From: Mycolicibacterium cosmeticum
GTDB taxonomy: Bacteria; Actinomycetota; Actinomycetes; Mycobacteriales; Mycobacteriaceae
Direction: 5' to 3'
DNA: 64,000 nucleotides
NCBI GenBank assembly: GCA_016197365.1
Contig: JACPVS010000004.1
Coordinates: 213,024 to 277,023, forward strand
In this document: positions 54,994 to 64,000 of the stretch, piece by piece
How positions within the stretch are numbered: the stretch's first letter is position 1
Layout of the letters: every line of letters starts with the position of its first letter
Notes under the pieces: generated by a model
The model's database searches: none
Told to the model about the DNA's origin: nothing
What the model saw: the letters and a program-made list of their open reading frames with translations, nothing else
Translations under genes and position numbers: made by a program

Positions 54994-55748
54994 CCTCGGC
55001 GCCTCCTTCTGGAGATCAGCGAAAGGCTCAGCAGCAGAGCAAAACCGAGGATCAGCGTAGCCAGGGAGGCCGCCACCGATGTCGGCCCGTCCGCTTTCCC
55101 GATCGCGACGATCTGCACCGGAAGCGTGTCGAACCCCGAGAGGGAGGCCACGGTGTACTCGCCGAGTACCACCGCGATGGAGATGAACGCCGCCGACAGG
55201 ATTCCGGACCGGATGTTGGGCACGATGACGCGCAGCACCGTGGTGATCCAGCCGGCGCCCAGCGAGCGGGCCGCTTCCGCGAGCGTGTTCAGATCGATCG
55301 CCGACAAGGCCGCATCGAGTGCCCGGTAGGCGAACGGCAGCACCAGCACCACATAGACGAAGGTCAGGGTGAGCGCCGATTCGCCGAGCAGGTAGGTCAC
55401 CCAGAGGTACACGTTGCGTAGGCCGACGACCACCACGAGCGCGGGAATCGTCAACGGCAGCAGGCACAGGAACTCGACGAGGCCGCGGGCCCATGGGGCG
55501 CGCAGCCGCACCCAGATCATCGTCGGCACCAGCAGCGCGAGCATGGCGGCGACCGTCAGCGCGGCAAGCAGCAGGGAGGTGAGGATCGCGCGAAAAAGTT
55601 CCTGGTCGGTGACGAGGCTGCGCCAGGCTTCCCAGGTGCGCCCACCGCCACCGAGGTCACGGGTGGCGAAATCGGCCATCGCATACAGCGGGACGAGAAA
55701 GAACGCCGCGAACAGCACCCACAGTGCCCCGCGCACCACCCTCGTCAT
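54990..55748 (-). CDS. ABC transporter permease 2
   Basis: 252 residues from the ATG at 55748, whose ATGA overlaps the stop of the preceding permease. Six membrane helices, with the EAA loop AEAARSLGAGWITTVLRVIVPNIRSGILSA. PotC/FbpB-second-half type. Works with the permease at 55745. Confidence 0.92.
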   Translation of the reverse strand: MTRVVRGALWVLFAAFFLVPLYAMADFATRDLGGGGRTWEAWRSLVTDQELFRAILTSLLLAALTVAAMLALLVPTMIWVRLRAPWARGLVEFLCLLPLTIPALVVVVGLRNVYLWVTYLLGESALTLTFVYVVLVLPFAYRALDAALSAIDLNTLAEAARSLGAGWITTVLRVIVPNIRSGILSAAFISIAVVLGEYTVASLSGFDTLPVQIVAIGKADGPTSVAASLATLILGFALLLSLSLISRRRRRG

Positions 55749-56587
55749 GTCAGCCACTTCGCGGTGCGCCGCACCAGCGCGTTGTACGCCACCATCACCA
55801 CGGCGACGACGACGATCATCTCCAGCGCCAGCGCGTACGCGAAGCCGGACTGGCCGAGCACCACCTCGCTGGTCAACGCCGCCCGGATCAGCAGCGGCAC
55901 AATGGGACTGCCCTGGCTGACCAGTGCGGCCGCGGTCGCGTAGGCGGCAAAGGCGTTGGCGAACAACAACAGGGCAGAGGCCAGGAAGGCCGGGGTGAGC
56001 AGCGGGACACCCACCTCACGCCAGTACTGCCACGGGCTCGCGCCCAAACTGACGGCGGCTTCGCGCCATTGCACGCGCAACCCCTCCAGTGCCGGCAGGA
56101 ACACGATGACCATCAGCGGGATCTGGAAGTAGCTGTACACCAGGACCAGGCCCGGTAATCCGTACAGCCAGCCCGAACCCGCCAGGTCCCAGCCGAACGT
56201 CTGCTGCGCCCACACCGTCAGCACGCCGTTCAGCCCGATCGTGGCCAGGAATGCGAAAGCCAATGCCACCCCGCCGAACTGGGCCAGCACACTGCACAGC
56301 GACAACACCGCCCTGCGCACCGGCGAGGTGGGCGGGCTCGCGACGATCAGCCACGCCAGCACCGCTCCGAACACCGCGCCGATCAGCGCGGTGCTGCCCG
56401 AGAGCACCAGGCTGCGGCCCAGCGCCGCCAGCGGCGCCTCGGTGAACAGTGCCGAGATCCGGGCCATCGAGAAACGCCCGTCCACGATGACCGCGTTCAC
56501 CAGGACCGTCCCCGTCGGGACGACGAGGAACACCGACACCACCGCCAGGAACGGCAGCAGCGGCAACGCCTCCCGGATCCGGCGCAC
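55745..56587 (-). CDS. ABC transporter permease 1
   Basis: 280 residues if the GTG at 56587 is the start, 14 bases after the binding-protein stop; no clear ribosome site is seen, and an in-frame TTG near 56620 inside the binding-protein gene is an alternative. Six membrane helices. EAA loop REAAVSLGASPWQYWREVGVPLLTPAFLAS. First of two permeases. PotB type. Confidence 0.9.
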   Translation of the reverse strand: MRRIREALPLLPFLAVVSVFLVVPTGTVLVNAVIVDGRFSMARISALFTEAPLAALGRSLVLSGSTALIGAVFGAVLAWLIVASPPTSPVRRAVLSLCSVLAQFGGVALAFAFLATIGLNGVLTVWAQQTFGWDLAGSGWLYGLPGLVLVYSYFQIPLMVIVFLPALEGLRVQWREAAVSLGASPWQYWREVGVPLLTPAFLASALLLFANAFAAYATAAALVSQGSPIVPLLIRAALTSEVVLGQSGFAYALALEMIVVVAVVMVAYNALVRRTAKWLT

Positions 56588-56601
56588 TGTCAGGCGGAGG
56601 A

Positions 56602-57720
56602 TCAGCCGACCGCCTTGGCCCAGTTGGCTTTCAGATACTCGGTGGCCTTCTTGTTCTGGTCGATCGACACGAACGTCGCCCCGCCGTCGACCGGCGGCAG
56701 CGTGCCGTACACGGCGCGGTCGATGCTGCCCTTGGTGACCATCGAGTCCGCACGCACCGGACGGGCACCGCCGACCAGGTACAGGTTCTGCCCTTGGTCG
56801 CTGTACAGGAACTCCTGCCACAGTCGGGCGGCCGCCGGGTGCGGCGCATCCTTGTTGATGGCCTGGAAGTAGTACCCGGCGACGGCGGCGTTGTGCGGAA
56901 TGATCACCTTCCAGCCGTGCACCTTCTTGGACTGCGCGACATTCAGGTAGTCCCAGTCGATCACGACGGGCGTCTGGCCGGAGGCGATCGTGGCCGGCGT
57001 CGGGTCCACCGGCAGAAAGTTGCCCGCCTCCTTCAGCTTGCCGAAGAACTCGACGCCGGGGGCGATGTCGTCGGGCGACCCGCCCTGGGACACCGAGGCC
57101 ATCATCACGCCGGAGAACGCGGAACCGGCCTGGGTCGGATCGCCGTTGAGCGCCACCTTGCCCTTCAGTTCCGGTTTGAGCAGATCGTCGACGCCGGCGA
57201 CGATGCCCACCCGGGTGGAGTCGAAGCCGATCGACATGTAGCCGCCGTAGTCGTTGACCCAGAGCCCATTCGGGTCCTTGAAGGCATCGGAGATCTCGGC
57301 GAAGTGCTCCACCTGGTACGGCGCGAACACCTCCGTGTTGGCCAACGCCACCGACTGGCCCAGGTCGAACACGTCGGGCGCGGTGCTGCGGCCCTTCTGC
57401 TGCTGGGCGGCGTTGATCTCCTCCTGGCTGTTGGCGCCGGGCTGGGCGGAGTTCACCTTGATGCCGTACTTGGCCGTGAACGCTTCGATGATCGCGCCGT
57501 AGTTGGCCCAGTCCGGCGGCAGGGCGATGACGTTGAGTTCGCCCTCCTTCTTGGCCGCCTCGACCAGGCCGTCCATCCCGCCGAAGTCGGCGGCCGAGGT
57601 CGCGGTGCTCGCCTTGTTGCCGCTCTGCTCGTCCTTCTTCTCCGGCGGCGCGCAGGACGCGACGAGCGCGACGGTCAGAAACGCGGTCGCCGTCATCGCG
57701 AGAAGCCCTGATTTCCTCAT
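56602..57720 (-). CDS. ABC transporter substrate-binding lipoprotein, family 1 (iron/polyamine type)
   Basis: 372 residues from the ATG at 57720, with GGAGGG ten bases upstream. The signal peptide ends in the lipobox VASC (about residue 23). A low-complexity linker precedes the mature domain: GLVEAAKKEGELNVIALPPDWANYGAIIEAFTAKYGIKVNSAQPGANSQEEINA, and DVFDLGQSVALAN. A Trp-Asp-Tyr in VVIDWDYLN is near the ligand cleft. The pattern is between Fe3+ and putrescine/phosphonate binders, so the ligand is not assigned. First gene of the operon; divergent from the Pro-rich membrane protein with about 220 bases between. Confidence 0.92.
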   Translation of the reverse strand: MRKSGLLAMTATAFLTVALVASCAPPEKKDEQSGNKASTATSAADFGGMDGLVEAAKKEGELNVIALPPDWANYGAIIEAFTAKYGIKVNSAQPGANSQEEINAAQQQKGRSTAPDVFDLGQSVALANTEVFAPYQVEHFAEISDAFKDPNGLWVNDYGGYMSIGFDSTRVGIVAGVDDLLKPELKGKVALNGDPTQAGSAFSGVMMASVSQGGSPDDIAPGVEFFGKLKEAGNFLPVDPTPATIASGQTPVVIDWDYLNVAQSKKVHGWKVIIPHNAAVAGYYFQAINKDAPHPAAARLWQEFLYSDQGQNLYLVGGARPVRADSMVTKGSIDRAVYGTLPPVDGGATFVSIDQNKKATEYLKANWAKAVG

Positions 57721-57942
57721 GCGCGAACCCTCCGTGGGACAAGCTTCCGGACAGTGACGTGACGGTGACGACTTCTGCGTCCCACGATGAACCTGCGATG
57801 AACGCAGACCGACCCTACCGGCGCTTTCGCGTCCGTGACGCCCCTTCGGCCAAGGCCGGAGTTCGGATCCCGCGCAGTCGGCCCGGCGTGCCGAGATCGC
57901 CAGAATCGGAGTTTGCGCAGGTCGGCGCATACCATCTGGGGT

Positions 57943-58524
57943 GTGGCGGAACGCGAGGCCCCGGAGGGAGCGGCACCCCGGGTGGACGAGGCCGCCGAGC
58001 TGGCTGGTGCCGACGGTGCGAACGAGGCCGAGCACCCCGGCTGGGTGGGCCATAACTCCAGCGTGTGGGACGACCCGCGCCTGTACGAACCGGTGGCCGC
58101 GCCCACCGATCCCCCGACCGGACCGTTCGATGCGTTCAACACGGGCACGTGGATGTTCAAGCCGCCGCCGGCGCCCTGGTACCGCACCCAGCGAGCGACG
58201 CTGGCGATCCTGGCCGTCGGTGGCGCGGCCGTCGCCATCGTGGTGTCCGTCGTGCTGCTGGTCTTCTCCGACTCCGGCGACGACGCTCCGGTGGACCAGA
58301 GCACCACCACGCCGAGCACCACCCCGACGACCACCCCGTCCTCGGAGCTGCCGCCGCCTCCCCCACCCCCACCCCCGCCTCCGCCACCTCCGCCACCGCC
58401 CGCGCCGGAACCTGAGCGGTCCGGGCCGGCACCGCGTCAGCGCAGCGAACCGCCCTCCAAACCGCGGATCAACGTGACCCGGTCGCCGATGAGCGTGGCG
58501 CCGCAACCGCGAACCGGACGATGA
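57943..58524 (+). CDS. Membrane protein with long polyproline outer domain
   Basis: 193 residues from a GTG at 57943 (an upstream ATG at 57835 would add 36 Arg-rich residues). The N-terminal 80 residues are acidic and cytoplasmic. One membrane helix is at about 86-108 ([23 protein letters not shown]). The outer part is Thr/Ser-rich, then an uninterrupted run of about 17 Pro, then a basic tail. The stop overlaps the next gene as ATGA. I do not recognise a family; such polyPro tails occur in mycobacterial cell-wall proteins. The 220-base gap upstream shows no further gene. Confidence 0.75.
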   Translation: MAEREAPEGAAPRVDEAAELAGADGANEAEHPGWVGHNSSVWDDPRLYEPVAAPTDPPTGPFDAFNTGTWMFKPPPAPWYRTQRATLAILAVGGAAVAIVVSVVLLVFSDSGDDAPVDQSTTTPSTTPTTTPSSELPPPPPPPPPPPPPPPPPAPEPERSGPAPRQRSEPPSKPRINVTRSPMSVAPQPRTGR

Positions 58525-58919
58525 CCGATCCCGCCGAGCTGTTCGCAGCGGCACCTGTCGCGACGCTGGCGACGACGGCCAACGGGTTCCCGCATCTGGT
58601 ACCGGTGGTCTTCGCCGTCCACGACGACGTCCTGTACACCGCCGTGGACGCGAAGCGTAAATCGACCCATCGGCTGCGGCGGCTGGCCAATATCGCGGCC
58701 AACCCCCGGGTGAGCCTGCTGGTCGACCATTACGCCGAGGACTGGAGCCAACTGTGGTGGGTCCGCGCGGACGGCACCGCCGAAATCCACCCGCACGGCG
58801 ATCAGATGGCGATCGGTTATGCGTTGTTGCGCGCCAAATATCACCAGTACGAGCGGATCGCGCTGGACGGTCCGGTGGTGACGGTCCGTGTGGACCGATG
58901 GGCGTCCTGGCACGCTTGA
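58521..58919 (+). CDS. PPOX-class F420-dependent oxidoreductase, TIGR03668 family
   Basis: 132 residues, split beta-barrel flavin/F420-binding fold: [77 protein letters not shown]. The [11 protein letters not shown] region and the [15 protein letters not shown] end match TIGR03668 (Rv0121c-like as I recall). Probable cofactor is F420. It is coupled to the Pro-rich membrane protein by ATGA. Confidence 0.9.
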   Translation: MTDPAELFAAAPVATLATTANGFPHLVPVVFAVHDDVLYTAVDAKRKSTHRLRRLANIAANPRVSLLVDHYAEDWSQLWWVRADGTAEIHPHGDQMAIGYALLRAKYHQYERIALDGPVVTVRVDRWASWHA

Positions 58920-59093
58920 ACGCGCGATCCTGCCATCTGTCGATCAATTTCTGCCGCCGGAATTAAACGTTCGGCCCCCCGGTTGAAGCAGTCAGATCGG
59001 GGCCGAACCAACGGTACCGGTTCAGGGGGACGTTACGCACCGCGGCCACTCCTCGCGGCGCGGAACGTCAAGACGCAGAAGAGGAAACAGCAC

Positions 59094-59387
59094 ATGAAGA
59101 AGTTCAATATCGCTGCCGCCATCGCGGGCGGATTGGCCACCACTGTCATCGGTTTGGCGGCGCCTGCACTTGCCGCTCCGTCCGGTCCGGGCTCTGCCCA
59201 GGACACCATCAGCAAGCTTCAGGCCCAGGGTTACAAGGTCATCGTCAACCGGGTGGGCGCCACTCCACTCGAGCAGGCGACGGTGGTCTCGGTACGCCCG
59301 GGGCAGACCTACGCCGGCGTGGACTCCACGGGTGACAATTACACGCCCACCGTCGCCGAGAAGACGGTCTACGTAGACGTCAAGTAA
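59094..59387 (+). CDS. Small secreted protein, 97 residues
   Basis: ATG at 59094 with GAGG upstream. Signal peptide MKKFNIAAAIAGGLATTVIG with AxA cleavage (PALAA, about residue 28). Mature part about 68 residues: DTISKLQAQGYKVIVNRVG, then VVSVRPGQTYAGVD and a beta-strand end VAEKTVYVDVK. The SKLQAQGYKVIVNRVG piece resembles a short PASTA-like unit widespread in mycobacterial secreted proteins; unproven. Its signal peptide resembles that of the protein at 32684. A perfect terminator follows. The 170-base gap upstream contains a CGGTACCG palindrome but no gene. Confidence 0.85.
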   Translation: MKKFNIAAAIAGGLATTVIGLAAPALAAPSGPGSAQDTISKLQAQGYKVIVNRVGATPLEQATVVSVRPGQTYAGVDSTGDNYTPTVAEKTVYVDVK

Positions 59388-59403
59388 TTCGACTCGGAAC
59401 ATG

Positions 59404-59440
59404 AAGTGGGGCACCCCGATCGGGGGTGCCCCACTTTTCT
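59404..59440 (+). terminator. Strong hairpin terminator
   Basis: AAGTGGGGCACCCC (59404-59417) pairs perfectly with GGGGTGCCCCACTT (59423-59436) around five bases, then a T-rich stretch. It ends the secreted-protein transcript. Confidence 0.88.
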
Positions 59441-59479
59441 TGTGTTGATGCGGGTGCGTTGATGCGGGCCGGGCCCGCC

Positions 59480-59513
59480 GGGGGTCGCGACTCGTCGTTG
59501 AGGCGCGACCCCC
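59480..59513. terminator. Hairpin downstream of the CAR gene
   Basis: GGGGGTCGCG (59480-59489) pairs with CGCGACCCCC (59504-59513). It lies 28 bases past the reductase stop at 59541 and may end the minus-strand CAR transcript. GTTGATGCGGG is repeated twice just before it on the map (59444, 59458). Confidence 0.5.
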
Positions 59514-59540
59514 CGCAGGCTCGACGGTCTGGGTGTCCCG

Positions 59541-60587
59541 CTAGAGCAGCCCGAGCAGCTGCAGGTCGGTGATGTACTTGACGATCACCGGCGCACTGAC
59601 ATGCGGGATGTCCTTGTCCGGACCGATTTTCGCTTCCTGCACCGCGGCGCGGAACACGTCGGTCGGCGCGATCGACCCGTTCACCGGGGTCTCCGGATGC
59701 TGGTAGTTGTGCAGCAGCGGTAGCAGCGACGCCTGGCGCTGCCGGTCCGGCAACCCCCGCAGTGTGGATTCGAAGCGACTGAGCCAGCCGGTGTAGTCGC
59801 CGACCCGCTCGACCTTGTAGCCCGCCTCGATCAACCAGTCGACGAAGGTGTCCATGCTGATGCCGTCGTCGTACGGGTTCATCACGTGGTAGGTCTCGAA
59901 CCCGTTCTGCACGTGTGCACCGAGGGTGGAGATCGCTTCGGCGATGAACTCCACCGGAAGCCCGTCGTAGTGCGACGCCTGCCGCTTGCCGGCGGCGTCC
60001 AGGGTGTAGAACGACTCCGGCGCGATCCCGGTCGCGACGAGGCTGAACATCATCCGGGTGAACATGTCGGGCAGGTTCAGTTGCCCGGCGTAGGTGGTGT
60101 CGGCCAGGATCATGTCGCAGCGGAACACCGACACCGGCAGCCCGGCCAGGTCATGGGCCTCCCGCAGGAGCACCTCACCGGCCCACTTGCTGGTGCCGTA
60201 CCCGTTGGCGTAGTTGTCGTTGATCGCGCGCACCGAACTCATCACCCGGACATCGGCATCCTCGACAAACGTGCCCGGCTGGATCTGGTCGCCCACACCG
60301 ATGGTCGAAACGTAGATGAACGGCTTGATCTTGGTGGTGAGCGCGATCCGGATCAGCTCGGCGGTACCCAGGGCGTTGGGGCCGAACAGTTCGCTGTAGG
60401 GCAGCACATGGTTGACCAATGCGGCCGGATCGACGATGAGGTCGACGGTGTCGGCGAGGCGCTGCCAGGTGGCCTTGTCCAACCCGAGATCGGCCTCACC
60501 CTTGTCGCCGGCGATGACCTCCAGGTGATCGGCGGCCAGTTCACGGTAGTGCGCCAACAGCTTCGCGTCGCCGGTCTCGAACCTCAC
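59541..60587 (-). pseudogene. car: Reductase domain fragment of carboxylic acid reductase (out of frame, N-part deleted)
   Basis: 348 residues in the frame after the A/PCP part, beginning at [16 protein letters not shown]. It holds the second half of the CAR reductase domain: catalytic [12 protein letters not shown] (Tyr-Lys), [21 protein letters not shown], and the end [13 protein letters not shown]. What is missing is the N-terminal part of the domain, about 80 residues in normal CARs, with the NADPH-binding motif GATGFLGRYL. It is also in another frame than the upstream A/PCP part. No ribosome site is seen at its first GTG. Probably not translated as a working reductase, unless the assembly is wrong. 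Confidence 0.8.
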
Positions 60588-62787
60588 CGGCGTGGCGGCC
60601 GTGCACCGAGGCGAACGTCGGCCTGCCCGTTCCGCCCGCCCGCTGCGTCTCGATGTGGTCGGCGATGGTCGACAGATCCGAGGCCGGGCTGACGATCACC
60701 GACACCGGCACCTCGACACCGAAGATCTCCTGCAACAGATTGCCGAATGTCAACGCCGACAGCGAATCCCCACCCAGGTCCGTGAAATGCGCGTCCTCGG
60801 TCACGTCCGAGGACGCGACACCGAGCAGTGCCGCCGCCGCCCGCACCACGGTGCCGGCAACCGGACCGTCGGCACCCGCAGCGCGGAGCTCCTGCAGTTC
60901 GCGGGCCTGACCGTCGGCGAGGACGGTGTACAGCTCTTCCAACGAGGGTCCGTACTGGGCCTTGAGCTTGGGCCACGCCAGCTTCCGGATGCCGGTCAGC
61001 AATCCGTTCTCCACGGTGAACGGGGTGGTCTCGATGATGAAATCCCGTGGCACCTCGTAGGACTGCAATTCCAGCGCCTTGGCGACCTCCTGGAACGACG
61101 CCGCGATGTTGCGCTTGAGTTCCTCGGGCTCGAACCGGGCCAGTGCATCCTCGGTGGGCACGACGACGGCCAGCAGGTACGGCTGGGCGCTGTTGCCGTA
61201 GACGTAGAGCTGGCGGACCAGCGGGCTGTTGTTGCTGAACGCGGCTTCCAGTTTGGCCAAGGTGACGAACTCACCCTGGGCCAACTTGAGTACGTTGTTG
61301 CGCCGGTCGACGTAGCGGATCTGGTCGGGTCCCGTCTCGGCGACGATGTCGCCGGTGCGGTAGAAACCGTCCTCGTCGAACACGCCGGCGGTGACCTCGG
61401 GGCGCTTGTAGTAGCCCGGGAACAGGTTGACGGTCTTGACCAGAAGCTCCCCGCGGGGGTGCGGCTGGTCGGTGCGGTAGTACCCGAGGTCGGGGACGTC
61501 CACCAGCTTGTAGTCGAGCGTCGGGGGGCGCTGCACCTGGCCGTCGAAGAACACCATGCCGGCCTCGGTGGAGCCGTAGCCCTCACGCAGATGGATACCG
61601 AGGAAGGTCTCCACCCACGCCTTGAGCGCATCGGTGATCGGGGCCGAGCCCGTCATGGCGTCCACGTAGCGACCGCCGAGCAGGTTGTCTCGCATGTCGG
61701 CCAGTACCGCGTCATCGTCGGCGCCGTGCGCGGTGCGGCTCTGGAACTCTTGGTAGAGCATCTCCCAGACGCGCGGGACGAAGTTCAGTTCGGTCGGGCG
61801 GGCCAGCGCCAGATCCTCCAGGAGCGTGGACAGATCGGCACGCGCCGCGAAGTAGCACGTGCCGCCCGCGGCCAGGCTGCTGTACAGGATGCCGCGACCC
61901 ATGACGTGGCTCATCGGCATGAAGTTGAGGTTGATCGACGCGACGCTCGGTCCGAACCAGGACTCGCTGGAGCGCTGCCAGAAGGAGGAGACCTGACTCT
62001 CCAGGTACATCGCGCCCTTGGGGGCACCGGTGCTTCCGGAGGTGTAGATCAACAGTGCCAACGGATTCGCATCATCTGAGCTGGGCACCGGTGCCTGGGG
62101 CAGGTCGGCACCGCGGGTCAGCAGTTCGGTGAACGTCTCCACCACGACCGTGGCCGGGCGCAAGGCGTCGACAGCGGCGGCCAGCGCCTCGCGGTCGTCG
62201 TCGACCTCGGGGTGGAAGTCGAACACGATGACGCGGTCCGGTGCATGGCCGGTGAGTGCAAGCTCGACGGCCTCGTCGAGGTAGGAGACGCTGGCGGCGA
62301 TGACACGCGGCTCGGTCTCGGCCAGGATGGGCGCCAGTGCCGATGCGGACGAACTCGACTGCAGCGGAACGGAAACGGCCCCGATCTGGCCGAGCGCGGT
62401 GTCGATCACGGTGTAGTCGGCACTGGTGAAGCCGAGGATGGCGACCCGGTCGCCTTCTTCGACGCCGGAGGCGTGTAGGGCGCTGGCGGCGGCGCGGACC
62501 CGGCTCCACAGCTCGGCATAGCTGACCGTGTCGAAGTGTGGCAACAACACGGCGCTGGTGCGGCCGGTGGCCGGATCGGTGACGAACTCGACAGCGCGCT
62601 GGCCGAGGGCGGGCCGGTCGGCGTAGCCCGTCAGGACGGTCTGCACGATCTGCGGGAGTCTGATGCCGTCGGCCTCTGCGGCCTTTCCGACCGCGGCATC
62701 GGGCCGGGCGGCGGCGAACTGGGAATCATTGGCGATCAAGTCGGCGATGCGGCGTTCGAGCCGTTCGTCTTGGGTATCGGTCGACAT
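60541..62787 (-). CDS. car: Carboxylic acid reductase, adenylation and carrier domains (truncated)
   Basis: 748 residues from the ATG at 62787 (AGAGG seven bases upstream). The adenylation domain has [40 protein letters not shown] and [16 protein letters not shown]. The carrier domain has the phosphopantetheine Ser in [18 protein letters not shown]. After [11 protein letters not shown] the frame runs into unrelated sequence and stops at VGALP, 46 bases into the overlapping reductase fragment. A normal CAR is about 1170 residues and goes on to the reductase domain. As it stands it could still activate acids to thioesters but not reduce them. Needs a PPTase, none in the window. Confidence 0.88.
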   Translation of the reverse strand: MSTDTQDERLERRIADLIANDSQFAAARPDAAVGKAAEADGIRLPQIVQTVLTGYADRPALGQRAVEFVTDPATGRTSAVLLPHFDTVSYAELWSRVRAAASALHASGVEEGDRVAILGFTSADYTVIDTALGQIGAVSVPLQSSSSASALAPILAETEPRVIAASVSYLDEAVELALTGHAPDRVIVFDFHPEVDDDREALAAAVDALRPATVVVETFTELLTRGADLPQAPVPSSDDANPLALLIYTSGSTGAPKGAMYLESQVSSFWQRSSESWFGPSVASINLNFMPMSHVMGRGILYSSLAAGGTCYFAARADLSTLLEDLALARPTELNFVPRVWEMLYQEFQSRTAHGADDDAVLADMRDNLLGGRYVDAMTGSAPITDALKAWVETFLGIHLREGYGSTEAGMVFFDGQVQRPPTLDYKLVDVPDLGYYRTDQPHPRGELLVKTVNLFPGYYKRPEVTAGVFDEDGFYRTGDIVAETGPDQIRYVDRRNNVLKLAQGEFVTLAKLEAAFSNNSPLVRQLYVYGNSAQPYLLAVVVPTEDALARFEPEELKRNIAASFQEVAKALELQSYEVPRDFIIETTPFTVENGLLTGIRKLAWPKLKAQYGPSLEELYTVLADGQARELQELRAAGADGPVAGTVVRAAAALLGVASSDVTEDAHFTDLGGDSLSALTFGNLLQEIFGVEVPVSVIVSPASDLSTIADHIETQRAGGTGRPTFASVHGRHAGEVRDRRREAVGALP

Positions 62788-62959
62788 CACGGAACCTCTA
62801 AAACGTTTGGTATTTCAAGACAAATGTGGAAGTGAGCGCATCGTTGGGCTCCATAAAGAATGACGAGCGAACGCGACGGTGAATTCCCGTTCGCGGCTGT
62901 CAATGCACTGGGAGAACCCTGGCCGCCGCCGGCACTGGCGGCGACCAGGAGTTCTGTTC

Positions 62960-64000
62960 TCAGAGCAGGCCGAGCAACTGCAGATCGGTGACGTACTTCA
63001 CGATCACCGGGGCGCTGACATGCGGAATGTCTTTGTCCGGGCCGATTTTCGCGTCCTGCACGGCGGTGCGGAACACCTCGGTGGGAGCCATGGCGCCGTT
63101 CACCGGGACGCCGGGCTGCTGGTAGTTGTGCAGCAGCGGCAGCAGTGACGCCTGCCGTTGCTTGTCCGGCAACGCCCGCAGCGTGGTCTCGAAGCGATCG
63201 AGCCAATCGCTGTAGTCATCGACACGCTCGATCTTGTAGCCGGCCTCGATCAACCAGTCGACGAAGGTGTCCATGCTGATGCCGTCGTCGTACGGGTTCA
63301 TCACGTGGTAGGTCTCGAACCCGTCCTCGACATGCGCACCGAGGGTGGAGATCGCTTCGGCGATGAACTCGACCGGCAGCCCGTCGTAGTGCGCTCGCTG
63401 CCGATTTCCTTGTCCGTCAAGTTGATTGAACGACTTGGGCGCCACGCCCGTGGCCACCAGGCTGAACATCATCCGGGTGAACATGTCGGGCAGGTTCAGC
63501 TGACCGGCGTAGGTGGTGTCGGCCAGGATCATGTCGCAGCGGAACACCGACACCGGCAGCCCGGCCAGGTCATGGGCCTCCCGCAGGAGCACCTCGCCTG
63601 CCCACTTGCTGGTCCCGTAGCCGTTGGCATAACCGTCGTCGACAACCCTTGTGGCACTGATGGTCCGGATGTCGGCGTCCTCGACGAACTTTCCGGGCTC
63701 GATGCCGCCGGCCACCCCGATCGTGGAGACATAGGCGTACTGCTTGATCTTGGTGGTCAACGCGATCCGGATCAGCTCGGCGGTACCCAGGGCGTTGGGG
63801 CCGAACAGTTCGCTGTAGGGCAACACGTGGTTGACCAGTGCCGCCGGATCGACGATGAAGTCGACGGTGTCGGCGAGGCGCTGCCAGGTGGCCTTGTCCA
63901 ACCCGAGATCGGCCTCACCCTTGTCGCCGGCGATGACCTCCAGGTGATCGGCGGCCAGTTCACGGTAGTGCGCCAACAGCTTCGCGTCGCCGGTCTCGAA
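62960..64000 (-). CDS. car: Carboxylic acid reductase, C-terminal reductase part, cut by window edge
   Basis: 346 residues visible, reading frame open to the last base of the window. From [22 protein letters not shown] to the end [13 protein letters not shown] it parallels the fragment at 59541-60581 throughout, with [12 protein letters not shown] as catalytic motif. The last 141 bases of the window are identical to 60441-60581. A second CAR gene, upstream in transcription. The 170 bases between it and the next CAR start hold no gene. Full length and state of its 5' part cannot be seen. Confidence 0.9.
   Translation of the reverse strand, partial: FETGDAKLLAHYRELAADHLEVIAGDKGEADLGLDKATWQRLADTVDFIVDPAALVNHVLPYSELFGPNALGTAELIRIALTTKIKQYAYVSTIGVAGGIEPGKFVEDADIRTISATRVVDDGYANGYGTSKWAGEVLLREAHDLAGLPVSVFRCDMILADTTYAGQLNLPDMFTRMMFSLVATGVAPKSFNQLDGQGNRQRAHYDGLPVEFIAEAISTLGAHVEDGFETYHVMNPYDDGISMDTFVDWLIEAGYKIERVDDYSDWLDRFETTLRALPDKQRQASLLPLLHNYQQPGVPVNGAMAPTEVFRTAVQDAKIGPDKDIPHVSAPVIVKYVTDLQLLGLL

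Noticed and set aside
54001..57720. Siderophore or thiamine-specific importer
   Set aside because: The binding protein does not show a decisive ligand motif; only the general iron/polyamine class is supported.
59541..60587. Independent short reductase gene
   Set aside because: It lacks its cofactor-binding half and a ribosome site; it is better read as the severed end of the CAR gene.

Overview
The window is high-GC chromosomal DNA from a mycobacterium, most likely a rapid grower of the Mycolicibacterium (M. smegmatis-like) group. The evidence is gene content: ESX-1 genes mycP1/eccE1/espB/espL, a PtpB-type phosphatase beside a FadE2-like dehydrogenase, fused pntA plus pntB, DUF732 proteins, TIGR00027 methyltransferases, CYP140-like P450 and carboxylic acid reductases. 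A fructose PTS directly beside mycP1 is the arrangement I remember from M. smegmatis. I see no rRNA, tRNA, CRISPR, insertion sequence or prophage.

Layout. 0-5 kb: GntR regulator, thioesterase + SRPBCC pair, zinc alcohol dehydrogenase, TetR regulator divergent from a P450. 5-7 kb: an unusual ATPase fused to a mycobacterial surface-protein-like segment and a Thr/Lys/Pro-rich tail, behind a good promoter. 7-11.6 kb: acyl-CoA dehydrogenase, SigJ/ECF41-type sigma factor with divergent DoxX-like protein, TetR-SDR pair. 11.7 kb: an unrecognised 36-residue ORF with strong RBS and its own terminator, then a long palindrome. 11.9-14.6 kb: taurine/sulfonate-type ABC importer. 14.8-17.5 kb: DUF732 secreted protein, Ser/Thr kinase translationally coupled to a CorA-type channel. 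17.6-22.4 kb: pntAB, TetR and divergent fadE sharing an operator region. 22.5-28 kb: hydrolase, NarL-type two-component system, LysR, MFS exporter, SnoaL-like DUF1348 protein carrying an in-frame 36-bp tandem repeat.

28-36 kb holds relatives of the M. tuberculosis Rv0144-Rv0158 neighbourhood (fadE2, ptpB, quinone oxidoreductase, SDR, aldehyde dehydrogenase, SAM methyltransferase, TetR), rearranged and without PE1/PE2. 36-40 kb: TetR + FUSC exporter, pirin. 40-45.9 kb: a complete fructose PTS: ptsI divergent from fruR-fruK-fruA-ptsH, with overlapping divergent promoters. 46-50.7 kb: mycP1-eccE1-espB-espL, each coupled by 4-base start/stop overlaps but without the rest of ESX-1. 50.8-54 kb: a 1065-aa cyclase-like/AAA ATPase regulator. 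54-57.7 kb: iron/polyamine-type ABC importer. 58-59.4 kb: Pro-rich membrane protein coupled to an F420/flavin-type oxidoreductase, and a small secreted protein. 59.5-64 kb: two tandem carboxylic acid reductase genes; the complete-looking first one has lost the NADPH-binding part of its reductase domain and is frameshifted there, and the second runs off the window.

The common theme is lipid/acyl-CoA and redox metabolism (dehydrogenases, SDRs, CAR, transhydrogenase) under local TetR/GntR/LysR control, plus sugar uptake and cell-envelope/secretion functions. Most intergenic gaps are under 230 bp. Function names rest on reading motifs; no database search was run.
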